A stretch of 64,000 nt of DNA, from the NCBI RefSeq assembly GCF_936928535.1, contig NZ_CAKZHY010000169.1, positions 62,001 to 126,000 of the forward strand, given 5' to 3'. Made by a program: the position numbers and the translations under genes. Of this stretch, positions 33,748-41,922 are shown in pieces. Numbering within the stretch: the first letter of the stretch is position 1; each line of letters starts with the position of its first letter. The notes below the pieces were generated by a model, which did no database searches, was not told the DNA's origin, and saw nothing but the letters and a program-made list of their open reading frames with translations. The DNA is from an uncultured Bradyrhizobium sp. GTDB lineage: Bacteria > Pseudomonadota > Alphaproteobacteria > Rhizobiales > Xanthobacteraceae.

Positions 33748-35043
33748 ATGCCCGTTCGTCTCGACCGCAGCAGCGCCGATTTTGACCAGCGATTTGCGGC
33801 CTTCCTCGCCGCCAAGCGCGAGGTCTCGGCCGATGTCGAGGCCGCCGCACGCGCCATCGTCGACGACGTGGCGAGGCGCGGCGACGCCGCCCTGCTCGAG
33901 GCCACGGCCAAGTTCGACCGGCTCACGCTGGATGCATCCGGCCTTCGCGTCTCGGCTGCCGAGATCGACGCCGCGACAAAGGCCTGCGAACCCGCGACGC
34001 TGGACGCACTAAAGCTCGCGCGCGACCGCATCGAGATTTACCATCAGCGCCAGCTGCCGAAGGACGAGCGCTTCACCGACCCGCTCGGCGTCGAACTCGG
34101 CTGGCGTTACACCGCGATCGAATCCGCCGGCCTCTACGTGCCCGGCGGCACTGCGGCCTATCCGTCCTCGGTGCTGATGAATGCAGTGCCGGCCAAGGTC
34201 GCGGGCGTCTCGCGCCTCGTGATGGTGGTGCCCTCGCCGGACGGCAAGCTCAATCCGCTGGTGCTGGCAGCCGCCTCGCTCGGCGGTGTCACCGAAATCT
34301 ATCGTGTCGGCGGTGCGCAGGCCGTCGCTGCGCTCGCTTATGGTACTGCAACGATCGCGCCTGTGACCAAGATCGTCGGCCCCGGCAATGCCTACGTCGC
34401 CGCCGCAAAGCGTCTGGTGTTCGGCAAGGTCGGCATCGACATGATCGCCGGCCCCTCGGAGGTGCTTGTCATCGCAGACGACACCGGCAATGCCGACTGG
34501 ATCGCCGCCGATTTGCTCGCACAGGCCGAACACGATGCCAGCGCGCAATCGATCCTGATCACCGACTGCACGCGCCTTGCCGCCGATGTCGAGAAAGCGG
34601 TCGAGGCACAGTTGAAGACGCTGCCGCGCGCGGCGATTGCCGGCAAGTCCTGGGCCGATTTCGGCGCCATCATCATGGTGAAGAACCTCACTGAGGCCAT
34701 TCCGCTCGCCGACGCGATCGCCGCCGAGCATCTCGAGATCATGACAAACGATCCCGACGCGCTCGCCGCAAAGATCCGCAACGCCGGTGCTGTCTTCCTC
34801 GGCGCGCATACGCCGGAGGCGATCGGCGACTATGTCGGCGGCTCCAACCACGTGCTGCCGACGGCGCGCTCGGCGCGATTCTCATCAGGGCTCGGGGTCG
34901 CCGATTTCATGAAGCGCACCTCGATCCTGAAATGCGGCCCGGACCAGCTGCGTGCGCTGGGACCGGCCGCGATGACGCTCGGACAAGCGGAGGGGCTGGA
35001 CGCCCATTCGCGCTCGATTGGATTGCGCCTCAATCTGTCATGA
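33748..35043 (+). CDS. hisD: Histidinol dehydrogenase HisD
   Basis: This 431-aa zinc enzyme oxidises L-histidinol to L-histidine in the last two steps of histidine synthesis. Clear motifs are AGLYVPGGTAAYPSSVLMN, GGAQAVAALAYGT, IVGPGNAYVAAAKRLVFGKVGIDMIAGPSEVLVIAD, LLAQAEHDASAQSILIT and YVGGSNHVLPT, which hold the zinc and substrate histidines. The ATG at 33748 gives the family length; the frame open to 33661 is not used. It overlaps the UPF0262 gene by 4 nt. Confidence 0.96.
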   Translation: MPVRLDRSSADFDQRFAAFLAAKREVSADVEAAARAIVDDVARRGDAALLEATAKFDRLTLDASGLRVSAAEIDAATKACEPATLDALKLARDRIEIYHQRQLPKDERFTDPLGVELGWRYTAIESAGLYVPGGTAAYPSSVLMNAVPAKVAGVSRLVMVVPSPDGKLNPLVLAAASLGGVTEIYRVGGAQAVAALAYGTATIAPVTKIVGPGNAYVAAAKRLVFGKVGIDMIAGPSEVLVIADDTGNADWIAADLLAQAEHDASAQSILITDCTRLAADVEKAVEAQLKTLPRAAIAGKSWADFGAIIMVKNLTEAIPLADAIAAEHLEIMTNDPDALAAKIRNAGAVFLGAHTPEAIGDYVGGSNHVLPTARSARFSSGLGVADFMKRTSILKCGPDQLRALGPAAMTLGQAEGLDAHSRSIGLRLNLS

Positions 35044-35537
35044 CAAAGCCGCCCGAACAGGACGACTCGACCAATCGCATCGTCGCGGTCACCCTCGACG
35101 AGGATTCGATCGGCCGCTCCGGCCCCGACATCGAGCATGAGCGCGCGATCGCGATCTATGACCTGATCGAGCAGAACCTGTTCGCGCCTGATGGCGCGGA
35201 CGGCAAGGGCCCGTTCACGCTGCACATCGGCATCAGCGGCAACCGGCTGATGTTCGACATTCGCCAAGAGGACGGCACGCCCGTTGTCGCGCATCTCTTG
35301 TCGCTGACGCCGTTCCGGCGGATCGTGAAGGACTATTTCATGATCTGCGACAGCTACTATCAGGCGATCCGGACCGCGACCCCCGACAAGATCGAGGCCA
35401 TCGACATGGGCCGTCGCGGCATCCATGACGAGGGATCGCGCACGCTGCAGGAGCGGCTGAAGGGCAAGGTGCGGGTCGATTTCGAGACCTCGCGCCGGCT
35501 GTTCACGCTCATCACTGTTCTGCATTGGAAGGGCTAA
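35040..35537 (+). CDS. UPF0262 family protein
   Basis: This 165-aa protein of the conserved UPF0262 family reads NRIVAVTLDEDSIGRSGPDIEHERAIAIYDLIEQN, HIGISGNRLMFDI, and ends RRGIHDEGSRTLQERLKGKVRVDFETSRRLFTLITVLHWKG. Function is unknown, but the place between hisD and the LMW phosphatase is conserved in the order. ATG at 35040 overlaps the hisD stop. Confidence 0.92.
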   Translation: MTKPPEQDDSTNRIVAVTLDEDSIGRSGPDIEHERAIAIYDLIEQNLFAPDGADGKGPFTLHIGISGNRLMFDIRQEDGTPVVAHLLSLTPFRRIVKDYFMICDSYYQAIRTATPDKIEAIDMGRRGIHDEGSRTLQERLKGKVRVDFETSRRLFTLITVLHWKG

Positions 35538-35542
35538 GTGCG

Positions 35543-36010
35543 ATGGCGGGTCCGCCACGCACACGCGATCCGCAATCGGTGCTGTTTGCCTGCGCGATGA
35601 ATAGCGTGCGCTCGCCGATGGCCGCGAGCCTGCTCCAGCACATGTTTCCGCAAGGCCTCTACGTGAAATCTGCCGGCGCGAGAAAAGGCGATCTCGATCC
35701 GTTCGCCGTGGCCGTGATGGCCGAGCTCGGCCAGGACATCTCCAGCCACAAGCCGCAGACCTTCGAGGAGCTGGAGGATTGGGAGGGGCTCAATTTCGAC
35801 CTCATCATCACGCTGTCGCCCGAGGCGCACCACAAGGCGCTGGAGCTGACCCGCACGCTCGCCGCCGACGTCGAATATTGGCCGACGCACGATCCGACCA
35901 CGATGGAGGGCAGCCGCGACCAGAAGCTCGCCGCCTACCGCGATGTCTGCGACCAGCTCCTGATGCGGATCCGCCGGCGGTTCGCCAAGGTGGGCGCGGC
36001 GAGTGGGTAG
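35543..36010 (+). CDS. Low-molecular-weight protein-tyrosine-phosphatase-like protein
   Basis: This 155-aa protein has the P-loop FACAMNSVRSPMAASLLQHMFP (C-x5-R-S, near residues 17-25) and the late WPTHDPTTMEGSRDQKLAAYRDV with the catalytic Asp-Pro. It belongs to the LMW-PTP/arsenate-reductase fold. It starts 5 nt after the UPF0262 gene, with GGAAGGG upstream, as in the usual order of this block. Confidence 0.9.
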   Translation: MAGPPRTRDPQSVLFACAMNSVRSPMAASLLQHMFPQGLYVKSAGARKGDLDPFAVAVMAELGQDISSHKPQTFEELEDWEGLNFDLIITLSPEAHHKALELTRTLAADVEYWPTHDPTTMEGSRDQKLAAYRDVCDQLLMRIRRRFAKVGAASG

Positions 36011-36167
36011 TATCGGAGCCCGTAACACCCGCGTCACAGACTAAGGGCACACGCATGTCGGAAACCTCGAATCACCAAAGTCCGGGTTCCCGGGTTGTGA
36101 AATCAGCCCCCTTCCGATAGGTTCCGCGCGCAATTCACCCCCTGCCAAATCTCCCAAAAATCACCTG

Positions 36168-36797
36168 ATGCTTGGCCGCCCCAAATTCGTTCTTGCCTCC
36201 GGTTCGCCGCGGCGCCTGTCGCTGCTCAACCAGGCCGGCATCGACCCGGATGCGCTCCGGCCGGCCGATGTCGACGAGACGCCGAGGCGGGGCGAGTTGC
36301 CGCGCGCCTGCGCCAACCGGCTCGCAAGGGCCAAGGCCGATGCGGCGCTGAAATCCGTGCAGCTCGACGACGAGTTGCGCGGCGCCTTCATCCTGTCCGC
36401 CGATACTGTGGTGGCGGTCGGCCGCCGCATCCTGCCCAAGGCGAACCTGGTGGACGAAGCCGCGCAGTGCCTGCGGCTGCTGTCGGGCCGCAACCACCGC
36501 GTCTACACCGCGATCTGCCTGGTGACGCCGCGCGAGGCCTTCCGCCAGCGCCTGGTCGAAACCCGCGTCCGCTTCAAGCGGCTGTCGGAGGACGACATCC
36601 AGGCCTATATCGGTTCCGGCGAATGGCGCGGCAAAGCCGGCGGCTACGCGGTGCAGGGCATTGCCGGCTCGTTCGTGGTGAAGATGGTCGGCTCCTATAC
36701 CAACGTGGTCGGCCTGCCGCTCTACGAGACAACGACGCTGCTCGGCGGCGAGGGCTTTCCGATCCGCTTCGGCTGGCTCAACGCCACCGCCGTCTGA
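36168..36797 (+). CDS. maf: Maf-family nucleoside triphosphate pyrophosphatase
   Basis: This 209-aa enzyme has the Maf N-terminus KFVLASGSPRRLSLLNQAGI, the ILSADTVVAVGRRILPKA active-site segment, and SGRNHRVYTAICLVTP and GGYAVQGIAGSFV. It hydrolyses non-canonical NTPs. The 157 nt between the phosphatase gene and this gene hold only a 21-codon frame (36056-36121); infA, often found here in relatives, is not present. Confidence 0.93.
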   Translation: MLGRPKFVLASGSPRRLSLLNQAGIDPDALRPADVDETPRRGELPRACANRLARAKADAALKSVQLDDELRGAFILSADTVVAVGRRILPKANLVDEAAQCLRLLSGRNHRVYTAICLVTPREAFRQRLVETRVRFKRLSEDDIQAYIGSGEWRGKAGGYAVQGIAGSFVVKMVGSYTNVVGLPLYETTTLLGGEGFPIRFGWLNATAV

Positions 36798-36923
36798 CAG
36801 AACCGCGAAAACAACCCCATGCACAGTAGAACCGGCCGGCGCAGCGGATGCGCCGCGGGACGAAATATCTGTTTGCCGCCGGACCCTTGAACGCCCCGAC
36901 CTCGTGTACAGCTATCCCCGATC

Positions 36924-37106
36924 ATGGACGATCACGTCAAAAAGCCCGCTGGGCCCCTGAAAACCTGCCCGATCTGCGGCAAGCCACAAGCACAGGCCAC
37001 CCGTCCGTTCTGTTCCTCGCGCTGCCGCGACGTCGATTTGAACCGCTGGCTGAAGGGCTCCTATGTCATCCCCGGTCGGGATGACGAGGTGGATGACGTG
37101 GAATGA
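36924..37106 (+). CDS. yacG: DNA gyrase inhibitor YacG
   Basis: This 60-aa zinc protein has the full YacG motif: CPICGK with CxxC near residue 15, then FCSSRCRDVDLNRWLKGSYVIPG with CxxxC. Relatives bind GyrB and stop its catalytic activity. The gene follows maf as in related genomes and precedes tRNA-Phe. Confidence 0.94.
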   Translation: MDDHVKKPAGPLKTCPICGKPQAQATRPFCSSRCRDVDLNRWLKGSYVIPGRDDEVDDVE

Positions 37107-37289
37107 TAATAATATCAATATCTTATATGATCCGCCCAATTTCTGTGCCTCAGCCATTGCAACGGCGCCTCACCTTGTGCACAGCCGGGCCGTGCCCCGT
37201 GAAGCCGCAGGCGAAGCGTGGGTAGACAGGCCGCTGCGAGCCCACTATAAACCGCCCGCTCGATGGCCGTTCGGTCCTTCGCAGAGCAC

Positions 37290-37365
37290 GCCCAGGTAGC
37301 TCAGTTGGTAGAGCATGCGACTGAAAATCGCAGTGTCGGTGGTTCGATTCCGCCCCTGGGCACCA
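37290..37365 (+). tRNA. tRNA-Phe (GAA)
   Basis: A complete cloverleaf: acceptor GCCCAGG pairs with CCTGGGC, the D arm is GCTCAGTTGGTAGAGC, the anticodon loop CTGAAAA gives GAA, the T loop is GGTTCGATTCC, and the 3' CCA is encoded. An AT-rich patch at 37104-37135 lies upstream. Confidence 0.97.
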
Positions 37366-37423
37366 TCTCCCGTTTGTTAGCTGGCACTGCCGCCGCGCGC
37401 TGACACAAACCCTGCCTTTGCCG

Positions 37424-38140
37424 TCACTTCTTGAGGACGCCTGCAGCAGTTGCCGCCGTCTGAAGCGCGCTCGCGACGTCCTTGGCGATCGGGGCCAGCG
37501 GTGTTGCGATGAGGCCGGTGACCAGGAAGAAGATCAGGTTCTCCTGCGAGTGTCCCCAGATCGACATGCCGGCGATTTCGCTCAGCACGACCGACGTCCC
37601 CATGGCGAGGGTTTTTGCGGCGTTGCGATATTTCTGATCGCCGCGCTCATAGGCTTCATCGATCACGGCCGTGAGCACGGATTCGAACTGCTCGAGAGCA
37701 CTGGTGTGTTCGGCCGCAGCGGGTACCCCGTCGGCTTTCCTCTGCGCCGCCGACAGCAACGCGTCGGCATCGACCGCCGCGACATTGGCGAGCGCCGCTG
37801 CATTGGCCGGCGACAGGCTGAGCTGAATGAGCGATTTGGCCTTGGCCTTCTGGTCAGGCTTGGCCGCGCCGTTCAACCAGTCGCCTTTCAGGGTTCGCAG
37901 GATCGCGTGCTTGCCGAAGGGCGCCGCGTTCGAGGCGATCGCATCCAGGAACGGGGCGAGCCCGTCTTCGATGAAGCCGAACCCGAAATTGGACGGTCCG
38001 CCGCGAAACATCTTTGTCGTGTCGACCAATCCCATGGACGCGCCACCGAGCGCGCCGATGGCGGTGACGAGATTCGCAAGATTTGACACGCTGCCGTTAA
38101 GCAGCGCTTGGATGACGCTCGTGGGTTGGGTGACGTCCAT
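37424..38140 (-). CDS. Unknown membrane protein of the BTAD cassette
   Basis: This 238-aa protein has a weakly hydrophobic N-terminal stretch (18-40) and two close hydrophobic segments near the C-terminus (178-193 and 201-218), ending in LIATPLAPIAKDVASALQTAA. The middle is helical and alanine-rich. No family is recognised. It is the last gene of a leftward cassette with a murein hydrolase, lipoprotein and regulator. The paired C-terminal hydrophobic segments could make it a pore- or holin-like partner of the hydrolase, which is inference only. Confidence 0.65.
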   Translation of the reverse strand: MDVTQPTSVIQALLNGSVSNLANLVTAIGALGGASMGLVDTTKMFRGGPSNFGFGFIEDGLAPFLDAIASNAAPFGKHAILRTLKGDWLNGAAKPDQKAKAKSLIQLSLSPANAAALANVAAVDADALLSAAQRKADGVPAAAEHTSALEQFESVLTAVIDEAYERGDQKYRNAAKTLAMGTSVVLSEIAGMSIWGHSQENLIFFLVTGLIATPLAPIAKDVASALQTAATAAGVLKK

Positions 38141-38170
38141 TTTTTCCTCCAGGTCGACGGGGATCCTGCA

Positions 38171-40024
38171 TCAGGCCATGAGCGAATTGGCCTTGTGCAG
38201 CCGGTCGGCGATCTCTGCGGTTTGATTTGCCGGAATTTCCACGAAGCGCACGAAGGCGGTCACGGCTTGCTCGAGATCTGTCGCCTTGACGAAGCTGGGC
38301 ACCTTTTTGCAAACGCCGATGATGATATCGGTATTCTTTTTCGCATCGAGGAGGTCGGGCAGCTGATGACCAACCCCGAGACCCTTTCGCATGTTGAGCT
38401 GGAACAGCCCGACGCTGTCTTCGATCGAATTGTTGGTTCTCGCGTCGGCCTTGAGGGTCGATTCTTTCCATGCATTGGCAACCGCCGTGATCTGATGGAT
38501 CCGACCGAAGCCGGCGGCGGCAAAGGCATTCATGATGAGATCGGCATTCTTCCTCTGATCGGGACCGAAATCCTTGGGGAGGTTGATGTTGCCGGTGGCA
38601 ACAGGTCCGGTGGCGGTAGCCCCTGCCACGTCGAGCCAGCGGATCGCCGCGACGCGCGAGCGCGCAAAGGTGCTCTCCTTCACCTGGTCCGACTGGTTGC
38701 CGCCCAGCAGCGTGATCGTGTTGACGTCGCCCTTGACGTAGAAGCCGACGTGGCCGGTGGTGTCGTGCTTCTCCGTCGGCGCCAGCACCACGACCGCGCC
38801 CGGTGGCGTATTGCTGGCGTTGATCGGCAGCGGATCGCCCCAGCTCTTCCACGATGCGGCCGTTGCCGGATTGTCTTTCGGGACGCTGGCGGCGGCGACC
38901 GGATTGTTGCAGGTCTTCATGCAAAATGAGACGAAGGCCGCGCACCAGGGTGTCTGCGACGTGTCGGTCGGGAAATTGATCGACTTGAAATATTCGAGGA
39001 TCCTGGCGTCGCTATTTCCGACGCCCTCCTTGATATTCTTGGCCTCTTCTTGCCTGGCAACATCGAACCACGGCGCCTTGCCGGAGCCGAGGACCGCGAC
39101 AATCGTCTCCGGCGCGTTCTTGTTGATGAGATCGAAGGCGTCGCTCAGCCCCTGGGCGAATCTCGTGCTGACGCCGTTGACGAAATCCGTAACGGTCTTG
39201 GCGTTCGCGTCGTTCGTTCCCGTCAGACCGGGGCGCGCCTTGAAAAGGGCCGCAATCTGGTCGTCGGCGAGGCCCGCTTTGCTCTTGAGAAAATCATTGA
39301 GCTTGAGGGTACCGTCGGACCCAGCTGCCGGGGCCGCAGTCGCCGGATCCTGCCCCATATCCGCCGGCGTCGCAGCCGCCGCGGCGAGCATGATCGCCGC
39401 TTTCGGGCCGGCGGTCATATAGGCGAGGAAGATTTCCAGATAGCTCGGCAGCGGCGGCTCGGTGTCGCTGCCCTGGCCGGCGCTCCGCTTCGCCTGCGTG
39501 ATCGCCTTGGCGTCCGTGAACATCGTGAAGGCCGCGCCCCAGGCCTGGGACAGAGGGTCATCCACGCTCCCCGTTCCGAAGCCGGCCGAAAGCGTGCCAC
39601 CATTGTCGAGGAAGCGCTGCCATTCCGCCGTGCTGATCTGGCATGGGCCGACGCCATCCGATCCCGGAATCTTGGGGCCAACATTCACCATCTTGTGGCC
39701 GGTATCCTGGGTTTCGAAGATCGCCCGCGCAATCACATAATCGGCCGAGACGAACCAAGGGGCGGTCTGGTCCAGCGCGTTGACGGCGCGCTCCGCGACG
39801 AGGCATTCGCGAACGAAGGCCGCTTCGCTGAGGACGTCGCGCCCCTTCACGACGAGGCTTCCCTTCGCCACCCATCCGGTCTCATCGTCGACCTTGACCT
39901 CGACAAAGTCGCCCGAGACGTTTCCGGTGCCGACGACGGTCATGTTTCCGGTCAAGCCATCGATGGCCTTGCCGTCGGGCTTATCGAGCAGGTCGGGGAA
40001 ACCTTTAACCAGATAAACTGTCAT
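38171..40024 (-). CDS. Modular cell-wall hydrolase (SH3-like, lysozyme-like, TIGR02594/CHAP-like, lysozyme-like)
   Basis: This 617-aa protein seems to hold several wall-active domains. Residues 1-60 look like an SH3 fold (WVAKGSLVVKGRDV). About 65-215 resembles a lysozyme/transglycosylase with E104 and GPCQIS at 126-131. About 317-465 matches the TIGR02594 NlpC/P60-CHAP-like family with C361 (TPWCAAF), H425 (GHVGFYV) and N443 (LLGGNQ). About 485-610 looks like a second lysozyme-like domain with E521 (AWKESTL) and VGLFQLNM. No signal peptide is visible, so release may need a partner. It lies between the lipoprotein and the membrane protein. Confidence 0.78.
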   Translation of the reverse strand: MTVYLVKGFPDLLDKPDGKAIDGLTGNMTVVGTGNVSGDFVEVKVDDETGWVAKGSLVVKGRDVLSEAAFVRECLVAERAVNALDQTAPWFVSADYVIARAIFETQDTGHKMVNVGPKIPGSDGVGPCQISTAEWQRFLDNGGTLSAGFGTGSVDDPLSQAWGAAFTMFTDAKAITQAKRSAGQGSDTEPPLPSYLEIFLAYMTAGPKAAIMLAAAAATPADMGQDPATAAPAAGSDGTLKLNDFLKSKAGLADDQIAALFKARPGLTGTNDANAKTVTDFVNGVSTRFAQGLSDAFDLINKNAPETIVAVLGSGKAPWFDVARQEEAKNIKEGVGNSDARILEYFKSINFPTDTSQTPWCAAFVSFCMKTCNNPVAAASVPKDNPATAASWKSWGDPLPINASNTPPGAVVVLAPTEKHDTTGHVGFYVKGDVNTITLLGGNQSDQVKESTFARSRVAAIRWLDVAGATATGPVATGNINLPKDFGPDQRKNADLIMNAFAAAGFGRIHQITAVANAWKESTLKADARTNNSIEDSVGLFQLNMRKGLGVGHQLPDLLDAKKNTDIIIGVCKKVPSFVKATDLEQAVTAFVRFVEIPANQTAEIADRLHKANSLMA

Positions 40025-40036
40025 GGCTGACCTTCA

Positions 40037-41440
40037 TCACTGTTTCGGAGGCGCAGCTGGAGCCGCATTCAATTCTGGATTTGGACTTGAAGCTGCATTT
40101 GGAGTCGCAGCCGGAGCCGCAGTTGCGGCTGCTTTCTCTCTTTGCAGCTTGACGAGTCTCGCCACCAGGGCTGGGGTCGCCTGGGTGGTTGCTGAAGCCA
40201 CCAGATCAACCTGTCCCAACTCTGTGCGAACCAGCGCGATCTTGGTGCGCAGCGCCGGCGCACCAAGCTTGGTCGTGTTGAGAAGAGCCGCGCTGGGACC
40301 CGACACATTCAGCAGGTCTATGAAAGCGCTCAGGTTGCCGGCGCTGGGATTTCCGCCGTTGACGTCCTGCACTGTCGTATTGGCAAAGGTGAACTTCTCG
40401 AAGAAATTCATCGCATCGCCGCAATCCGGCTGGGTGATGATGGCAAACCGCTCATTCCTGTCGATGACGTGATCGACCGTCGGCTTCGGCGTACTCCGCG
40501 TCGCCTCGTAGATGTCGATGAGCATCTGGATCAACTTCGCCTGGGGCAGTCCGCTTTTGGTGTTCTTGTCGAGGCAAAGCCCATTCAGAGCGAATTCCTC
40601 GTCCTGCTTGCTCAGCCCCTTTTCGGTAAAGAACTGTGCGATCGCATCGGGCGGTGCCTCGAACTTGCGCACCGGCTTCACCACCACGGTCGTCGGCGTG
40701 AATGGCACGCCCGCGCTCCTGGGTGAAATCAACGAGTCCTTTTGCAGCCCCTCGGCGCCGTTGCGCTCGAACGTGGCGATGGTGTTGTTGATCTCGGTCT
40801 CGATCGTCATCGGCATGCACAGGCGCAGATAAGAGCGCAGCGCATAAAGGGCATTCGGCCTGCTGATGATGGCGACCGCCTTGGTCGATGCCGTACCCAT
40901 CAGCCGGTCCCGGTATTCCTTCTGCCGGCTGAGCACGACCGCCTGGATCGTCGAGTGCGGCATGGTGAGGATCAGGCGCGACTGGACGTTGGTGAAAGTA
41001 CCGGCCGCGAGCCCGAAAGCAGCACCGACGATGGTGATCGGATTGGCGCCCACCCCGCTCGCCAGCATGATCGTCTGCGCCGTCGCGCTGGCGAGAGCCA
41101 GTTCGTTGAGCACCGGCTCGCGCGTGCGCTGCGCATCGTCGAGCCAGGCCAGATAGGCGTCGCAGCGCTGGTCGATATCGTTCATGCCGGCCTGGACGAA
41201 CAGCCACCATGTCTTCGCATCATAGGGATCGGGGCCGCAGCTGGTCACACCATCGAAAGCCGTCGGCACGATTCCGGCTTGCTGGCAGATCGCGGCAACG
41301 TAGGCGTTCTGCAGGTCGGTCTGCGTCGCGACATCGGCGGGATAGAGATTGGTGCCGACGCCCTGGTTGGAACTGAGGTCGCAGCCGGCAGAAAACACCG
41401 CCATCGCGATACACGCCGCCCACCTCACAACGTAGCGCAT
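40037..41440 (-). CDS. Lipoprotein of unknown function in the BTAD cassette
   Basis: This 467-aa protein starts MRYVVRWAACIAMAVFSAGC, a signal sequence with lipobox FSAGC at Cys20; Asp at +2 would favour retention in the inner membrane by the enteric rule. A weakly hydrophobic helix pair (LASATAQTIMLASGVGANPITIVGAAFGLAAGTF) follows at about 115-150. The C-terminal 35 residues are a low-complexity Ala/Pro/Asn tail. The ATG at 41440 is chosen for the signal sequence and leaves 25 nt after the 82-aa gene. No known domain is seen. Confidence 0.72.
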   Translation of the reverse strand: MRYVVRWAACIAMAVFSAGCDLSSNQGVGTNLYPADVATQTDLQNAYVAAICQQAGIVPTAFDGVTSCGPDPYDAKTWWLFVQAGMNDIDQRCDAYLAWLDDAQRTREPVLNELALASATAQTIMLASGVGANPITIVGAAFGLAAGTFTNVQSRLILTMPHSTIQAVVLSRQKEYRDRLMGTASTKAVAIISRPNALYALRSYLRLCMPMTIETEINNTIATFERNGAEGLQKDSLISPRSAGVPFTPTTVVVKPVRKFEAPPDAIAQFFTEKGLSKQDEEFALNGLCLDKNTKSGLPQAKLIQMLIDIYEATRSTPKPTVDHVIDRNERFAIITQPDCGDAMNFFEKFTFANTTVQDVNGGNPSAGNLSAFIDLLNVSGPSAALLNTTKLGAPALRTKIALVRTELGQVDLVASATTQATPALVARLVKLQREKAAATAAPAATPNAASSPNPELNAAPAAPPKQ

Positions 41441-41465
41441 CCACGTCCCCGTCTCAGCAGAGTGA

Positions 41466-41714
41466 CTAGTCGTCAAAATCATCGCCAGATGTCCCGGTTC
41501 TCGGCTCTTCGGAGCGCTCGTAGTTCTCCTCGGCAGCGTTCAAATTGGCAGTGACGATCGTGAAGGCGCTCTGGACGTCGTCGACGACGTCGCGGCGACC
41601 CGTGTTGATGTTGCGGACCTGCACCCGCCAGCGAGCCAAGCCGCTGCCGTCGAGCGCTTCGCGCCAGAATCGCAGGATGAAAACCGGATCAACCGGTGGT
41701 CTTTGCAAGCTCAT
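41466..41714 (-). CDS. Small hypothetical protein
   Basis: This 82-aa protein has VFILRFWREALDGSGLARWRVQVRNINTGRRDVVDDVQSAFTIVTANL, a FxLRFWRE...RWRVQVRN...F pattern that I have seen in short uncharacterised proteins, then an acidic tail. It is the first gene of the leftward lipoprotein/hydrolase unit, about 210 nt downstream of the BTAD regulator gene. Confidence 0.6.
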   Translation of the reverse strand: MSLQRPPVDPVFILRFWREALDGSGLARWRVQVRNINTGRRDVVDDVQSAFTIVTANLNAAEENYERSEEPRTGTSGDDFDD

Positions 41715-41922
41715 GCCGTGACGATGGCATGGTCCGAACTCGGAACGATCCGGCGATGATCTCGGGATCGCCGGTGTCCGATCTCGGCCGGCTGGGGGCG
41801 GGCTCGCGGAGAGATGGTCTGCCGATCACGGTGAGATCACGGCATGACTTGCAGCCGCGCGGGCAGCGCCGGCGACCCGGCCGCAGCAACTACGCATGAT
41901 GCTCTGGGCAGTGAGAGTGAGC

